Below, in pieces: positions 59,146-64,000 of a DNA stretch of 64,000 nucleotides (position 1 is the first letter of the stretch; every line of letters starts with the position of its first letter). Origin of the DNA: Gnetum montanum (lineage: Eukaryota; Streptophyta; Gnetopsida; Gnetales; Gnetaceae); NCBI GenBank assembly GCA_015680685.1, contig MNCI01010025.1:165823-229822 (forward strand), read 5' to 3'. The notes under the pieces were generated by a model. It was given only the letters and a program-made list of their open reading frames with translations, was not told where the DNA came from and did not search any database. The position numbers and the translations under genes are program-made.

Positions 59146-59620
59146 GTACATAGTTTAAGCCTTGTATCAACCACTAAAGGTGGTAGTTCCACTACCGTTA
59201 TTATGCTTTCTCCTAAGGATGTGCATCCATCATCTTACCACCTGACCTTCCCTTGTACGAACAACATGGTAGAGTATGAGGGGCTCCTCAGAGGATTGTT
59301 GACGGCCAAAGAGCTCAAAGTTTAACATCTGGCAATCCGAGGTGATTTTATGCTAGTGATCAATAAAATTAGAGGAGTCTATTCCTGCAAGGCTATGTAC
59401 CTACAGTCCTACTACGATATGACTAAAGATCTCCTAAAACAATTCATAACAACCGACGCTCAACACGTGCCATGCAACAAAAATGCTATTTTCGATGCAC
59501 TGGCAACATTGGCACTAAACATGCTGCCACACTTGTTTACCACTTGGCCCACTTTAATGATAGAATGTACAGAGCCTATCATTCAAGAGGTGCAGATTTC
59601 TTCATTAAATACGGAAAGGA
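59146..59620 (+). pseudogene. Element G second RNase H domain
   Basis: L-T-F-P-C-T-N-N-M-V-E-Y-E-G-L-L-R-G-L (59245-59300) with the catalytic E in the usual A-E-Y-E context, then L-A-I-R-G-D-F-M-L-V-I-N-K-I after a stop at 59323, and F-D-A-L-A-T-L-A (59490). An extra archaeal-like RNase H between the first RNase H and integrase is a hallmark of the Tat lineage. Confidence 0.85.
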
Positions 59621-60870
59621 CGTCAAAATGGTATGACAATATTAAAACTTACCTTTTGAATGGTGAACCAGTTCATGAGCTAACACATGCACAAAAGGAT
59701 GCAATGTTCAACCGTGCTAGTCAATATGTCATCCTTGGAGAGAGTTGTCTCTGTAGACGCTCCTTCGATGGGGTATTTCTTACCTACGTTAACAGTGATC
59801 AAGCACAGCGAATAGTTAACAAAGTCCATGAAGGGATATGCGGAGGACACGTAGCCTCGCGAGAAATGACTGCTAAAATTAGATGCTTAGGGTACTATTG
59901 GTTGTACATGGAAAAAGACTATCTTTCCAAGGTTAAGACGTGTGACACGTGACAACATTATGCAAATCTAATACATGTGTCACCAACTGAGTTACACACT
60001 ACCCAAATTAGTTGGCCATTCCAACGATGGGGACTGGACATCATAAGTCTCATTTTGCCTAAATCTTCCACAGGTCATAGCTTCATTATGACTGCCACTG
60101 AGTATTTTACAAAGTGAGTAGAGGCTATCCCCATATGAAAGATTACATCTTGATAGGTTTGCTATTTCATCTTAGACAATATTCTAACTAGATTTGGACT
60201 CCCTATGACTATTGTAACTAACAATGGAGCACAATTTAGTAGCACAGAAACCAACTCTTTTTGCAATAATCTTAGCATTAAGCAGTCTTTTTCTTCACCT
60301 TATTACCCACAAGCAAATGATCAAGTAGAGGCAACAAAAAAAGTGATTATCAATTTACTCAAGAAGATGCTCAACAGTAATAAGAAGTGGTGGCATGAAA
60401 AAATCCTCTATGTGCTGTGGGTGTATCGTACAACGTGCTAAATAGCCATAAACAGGATGCTCTACAGCCTAGTCTATGGATCTGAAGTAGTGTTGCCCTT
60501 GGAATTATAGGTTTTCTCATTGTGGATGGTCCTATCTATAGTTATAAATGAGACTCAACACAATGAGTCTAGAATTGTGGATTTATACTCAATGGAGGAG
60601 AAATGCATCTAGACACTTGACACCATCAAAAAATATCAAGATAAACATAGATAGAAGCATCAACACAACCTGCATCAATGATTGATTGATAAAGGAGACT
60701 TAGTTTTCAAGGACATTCATGAACCAGTAGGCAAGTTCTTTACAAGCTAGGAAGGCCCTTTCCTGGTCTTCGGCGCATACGACAATGAAGCATTCAAGTT
60801 AGAGAACATCAATGGAAACCCGTGATCAAATCAAGTAAATCATCTATATTTGAAGCAATATTACATTTGA
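59621..60870 (+). pseudogene. Element G integrase
   Basis: H2C2: H-E-G-I-C-G-G-H (59828-59851) and V-K-T-C-D-T-(stop), the second Cys codon now TGA (59950). Core: R-W-G-L-D-I-I (60026-60046), M-T-I-V-T-N-N-G-A-Q-F (60205-60237; second catalytic Asp is Asn) and D-Q-V-E-A-T-K-K (60320-60345). C-terminal domain: E-G-P-F-L-V-F-G-A-Y-D (60750-60785, G-P-Y/F-like) and L-K-Q-Y-Y-I at 60852. Inactive. Confidence 0.9.
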
Positions 60871-60894
60871 TCATCAACTTGGTTCAAACTCAAG

Positions 60895-61270
60895 TAACAA
60901 ATTTTTGCTACGATGTAAAACTGGCAAAGTTGTAAATGTCCGCTACGATATAAAACTGGCAACTCTTGCACATGTCTGCCAAGATGCTAAACTGGCAAAG
61001 TTTCTGACTGTCTACCATGACATGAAACTGGCAAGGTAAGCACACATCTACTGAGATACTAAACCAGCATAGACTTGTCCCTAGGTCATGACATAAAATT
61101 AACACCCACAACACAGTCTGCTAGGACCATAAACTAGCCCTTCCACCATCTACTACGACGTAAAACTAGTAGGTTCCAGTCTACCTAGACATTCAACTTG
61201 GATCATGATGTGCTGAGACTTAAAACCAGTAATAATGGTCAACCAGGATCCAAAACTAGAAGCTATTAGG
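60895..61270. repeat. CTACGATGTAAAACTGGCAAAG array after integrase (element G)
   Basis: Eight to nine units, spacing about 38 bp at first (60907, 60947, 60983, 61021), looser later. Core TAAAACTGGCAA is related to the AAACTAG repeats in the protease-RT spacer, so the same short motif borders both ends of pol. Confidence 0.85.
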
Positions 61271-62449
61271 TCATCCATGAAGCAAGAAAGCATGATCATT
61301 CTTGCACTACATCCCTACCAGAAGGAGCGGGTAAGGTTTTGGAATAGATGTAACGTCGTTACCCCATTGGCATCTTGATGATTCCTTAGACATGCCAAAA
61401 GGCATACTACTAACCCCTTAGACATGTTGCTATGATAGCCACTTTGTAGTTGTAGCTCCTGGGATCAATTTTGCTGCTTGGTTCCCTAAAAAAACCATGG
61501 CCACCCATCGTCTCAACGGCCTTCATCCATTGTCTTCATCATATTCTGGCTTGGTAGATTCATCTGACATGTTCTTTGCACCATTCTTTGAGTGAGATGA
61601 ATCTGGCTATCAACGAACACTTCAAGAACCACAACATCAACATTAGCACCCTTGCTATCTGCTATGGTCCCAGTTTCAAAAGTCTACACTCTCCTATTCA
61701 CTTTGGATGGTGCTTGTTTTAAAAGCCTCCCTCCTTAGTGATCTGGACATTTGTTTCTGGCTTCTTTTTCTATGTTATGTTTTGTAGGTTACTTGTTATG
61801 AAGGCGTTAATCAAGAATACCTTCATTTAAAGGTGAGGTGTTATGGTGTTTTGATGTGGCTGCTCAGATTAGCCTGGTCACTTGGAAGTGCAAACCCTGC
61901 CTCTCCCTCCATCACGTACCTTACCTTGTTCTCTCCCTTTTCCTATGCTTACAATTGTCCCTAATTTCTTCTCTACTTGTATAGAACGTGGGCATTAGGT
62001 CGATCCATTTTCATTCTCATGCCCACAAACTAGCGTAACACATCTCACCTTGTGGCATGCAATCTACATTTTTCAAAAAAAAAATGAAGGGGGTAATACT
62101 TGGAAAAATGGATGTAAAACAACTCATCCAAGCCATGCAGGCATAACACAACTCATCCTTACAAAACCCCCCAATATGCAGTATGCCGATGTAACCTTTC
62201 ACAAACACATTAGTGAAAGGCCATAATGACGTGTTTGGAGAAGCTTCATGTTCATGTGTTTGAGTCTTCCTCAAGCCTACCATCTCTAACTCTTGTAAGA
62301 TTTCTTCTATACCCTATGGCCCTCCATCCTCACACTTCTAAGTTTGAAAGAAAAAAATTTGAGTAGTATCCAATAGATGCTGTGGATGCTTTTGCCTTTT
62401 TGGTGTTTCGTATTCTTTATCGATGTCTTTCAGGCAAGCCCTATAAACA
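61271..62449. other. Unassigned DNA between element G and the next pol fragment
   Basis: No protein domain. G's 3' untranslated region and LTR are expected here; GTGTTATGGTGTTTTGATG near 61838 could be an LTR start, without support from a second copy. An A10 run lies at 62075-62085. Confidence 0.35.
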
Positions 62450-63118
62450 TCAACAAAGCAGGGCCATTGAAACATCGAAGTATATGTTGCATAGTTGACT
62501 TAGGGGGCATTTTTGAATCTTTGAACTAATGTCTTGATACATGGAAGGCCAGTAATATCCATATTGAAGTATATGTTGCATAGTTGACTTAGGGTATTTA
62601 TAAAATAAATTCAAATGATCATGAAATTGTTCCAAAATGAAGCTAATTAGATCATTATGGACACATTCTAATAAGACTCCCCGAAAATCCTTTCTGTATA
62701 ATATACCATCTTGAACAACAAATCTTCGTGATCTTTTAAAGAAAGCTCTCTTTTGACTTGCAGTTAGATTATTTTGGATTTTTCTAATAGTAAGAAACTT
62801 TAGAATATCATCATACCAATTCTCTTCATGGGTGTCAAATGTATAAACTTCACTTTCTCTAGTCATTAACTTGGCTAGTCCCATTCCCTTAATTGTCTTG
62901 CATATTTCCAATGAAAATCTGAAACTTTGCAACTTTATAAGCCATTTTCCTCTTTTGAATCCAATCTCATTTTGGGATAGGAATCGCTTGACTGCAGGTT
63001 CAATTAGCATAATGTGAACTAATGAACTCTCAAAATAATATTTAAAATGCTGAAGTGCCTTAATGACTATGAAAGATTGTTTCTCTAAGTCTGAGTAATT
63101 TAACTCTAAACCTTTCAA
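62450..63118 (-). pseudogene. Element I RNase H and integrase zinc-finger start
   Basis: The 222-codon frame starts inside RNase H (L-N-Y-S-D-L-E-K-Q-S-F-I-V-I-K-A-L-Q-H-F-K-Y-Y), passes a linker (W-Y-D-D-I-L-K-F-L) and R-R-F-V-V-Q-D-G-I-L-Y-R-K-D, and enters the H2C2 module (F-H-D-H-L...G-Y-Y-W-P-S-M-Y-Q-D-I-S-S-K-I-Q-K-C). After that C the expected x-x-C-Q and core are replaced by sequence that contains a 29-bp duplicate. So integrase is truncated. Confidence 0.85.
62477..62594. repeat. 29-bp direct repeat, 89 bp apart
   Basis: 62477-62505 and 62566-62594 are identical over 29 bases, inside otherwise unique pol sequence at the point where integrase loses its normal reading. Points to a local duplication that broke the gene. 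Confidence 0.85.
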
Positions 63119-63119
63119 C

Positions 63120-64000
63120 TGATACCCAAAAAATCCAATTGGTTCATCTTGACCTTCACTATCTTTTTGTGTAAGAACAACAACGATAGAATCATTTGAA
63201 GCAAAAGAGTATAATCAAAAATCTTCTTTAAGTTTATGCTTTACCAAATATGGAGCCTCTTGTATAGCCTTTTTAATTTTTGATAAAGCTCTCTCTGATT
63301 TTGATTTTTTCTCTACTTGGACATCCTTTATTAGCATGTGCATCAAAGGTTTGGTAATTTCAGTAAACCCGGGGATGAACTTCTTCACAAAGTTTATCTT
63401 CCCAAAGAAAGATCTAAGAGATTTCTTGCTTGTGGGATGCTCAATATTCTGTACTATAATTTGGGATTTTTCTATGGCAATCCCTTCTTGACATATCACC
63501 TAGCCTAATAAACTTCTAAATTTAATCCCGAGGATACACTTCTTAGGATTTAATGAAATACCAAACTCACGACATTTGTCGAATACTTGTTGAAGATGAT
63601 CAATATGATCTTATTTTTTCTTTGAAAATACTGTAATATCATCCAAATAAACCACCACAAATTTTCCTAATAAATCCTTAAATGCTAGATCCATTGCTCT
63701 TTGAAAAGTAGCTTCGGCATTCGACAATCTGAATGGCATTCTTTGGTAAGCAAAAGTTCCCCACTTGGTGATAAATGCTATTTTGAATCTATCATTCTTA
63801 TCTACCACGATTTTATTATAGCCTAAGAAACCGTCTAGGAAAGAATATACTTGACAACTTGAGACTTTAATAAGCATCTCATCAATTCTTGGAAGTGGAT
63901 ACTTATCTTTCTTTGAAGCATCATTGAGATTTCTAAAGTCTACACAAAGTCTTATATCACCATTTTTCTTTCTTACTGGGACAAGGTTAGCAAGCCATGT
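63120..64000 (-). pseudogene. Element I reverse transcriptase
   Basis: From the right edge: P-V-R-K-K-N-G-D-I-R-L-C-V-D-F (63985-63940), Y-P-L-P-R-I-D-E-M, F-L-D-G-F-L-G-Y-N-K-I-V-V (63845-63810), W-G-T-F-A-Y-Q-R-M-P-F-R-L-S-N-A and the catalytic Y-L-D-D (about 63640). After a stop near 63610, thumb and connection (N-P-K-K-C-I-L-G; S-L-R-S-F-F-G-K-I-N-F-V-K-K-F-I-P-G-F; K-P-L-M-H-M-L) extend to 63215, then the start of RNase H. Two stops (63610, 63500 region) break the frame. Confidence 0.9.

Larger units (their letters stand above)
48190..61270 (+). mobile_element. Element G: Tat-like Ty3/gypsy retrotransposon
   Basis: Plus strand: gag (48.19-50.4 kb), linker, protease (50.87-51.75), AAACTAG repeats, antisense gene (minus, 52.65-56.48), RT (57.58-58.7), RNase H, second RNase H, integrase (to 60.87) and a terminal repeat field. 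More intact than D and F, yet with stops in each domain. Its 5' LTR is not visible: the gag start lies only about 160 bp from the outer end of E's LTR. No 3' LTR recognised. Confidence 0.8.
62450..64000 (-). mobile_element. Element I: different Ty3/gypsy pol fragment, runs off the window
   Basis: Minus strand RT, RNase H and start of integrase, in three adjacent frames with little decay. Sequence and domain layout (single RNase H directly followed by integrase zinc finger) differ from the Tat-like copies. Integrase core is missing at the 62.45-kb side. Confidence 0.85.

Overview
This window looks like intergenic DNA of a large, repeat-rich land-plant genome. I found no intact host gene, rRNA, tRNA or CRISPR array. 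Nearly everything recognisable is LTR-retrotransposon DNA: nested, mutually inverted and in different stages of decay. The Ty3/gypsy elements have plant Tat-type hallmarks (a C-D-Y-H...G-H..D-Y-C zinc knuckle, a D-D-G-A-A-T-N protease centre, I-L-G-R-P-W-L, and a second RNase H domain before integrase). There is one 333-base assembly gap (10118-10450) and a single N at 50625.

Layout. (1) 1-185: integrase zinc-finger scrap, minus strand. (2) 1132-11738: a composite with inverted terminal blocks and two 3-kb inverted arms around an 821-bp loop; the right half carries a gag C-terminus and an aspartic protease; a 2.3-kb block bounded by TAGG separates the right arm from its terminal block. (3) 13.6-35.3 kb, plus strand: old Tat-like element 'D', with a gag-only Ty1/copia element (27545-33508) inside its RNase H region. 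(4) 36.6-41.8 kb, minus strand: decayed pol 'F' of the same family. (5) 41.85-48.0 kb, minus strand: better-preserved gag-protease 'E' with LTR, PBS and TATA box, joined to F at a composition break. (6) 48.2-61.3 kb, plus strand: Tat-like element 'G' (gag, protease, RT, two RNase H domains, integrase). (7) 62.4-64.0 kb, minus strand: part of a different Ty3/gypsy pol, running off the window.

The most notable signal is a multi-exon gene remnant in antisense orientation inside both D (17568-21325) and G (52651-about 56480), between protease and reverse transcriptase. The two copies align at protein level over several exons and share at least one intron position with GT...AG borders (20773-20872 and 55771-55861). 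This gene was therefore carried as an antisense, intron-containing passenger in the ancestor of both elements. It is flanked by arrays of a short motif built on AAACTAG and, in D and F, by about eight copies of a roughly 187-bp degenerate tandem repeat. The chimeric E/F element keeps the flanking repeats but lacks the gene. All copies in this window are disrupted by stops; activity would have to be sought in other copies of the family.
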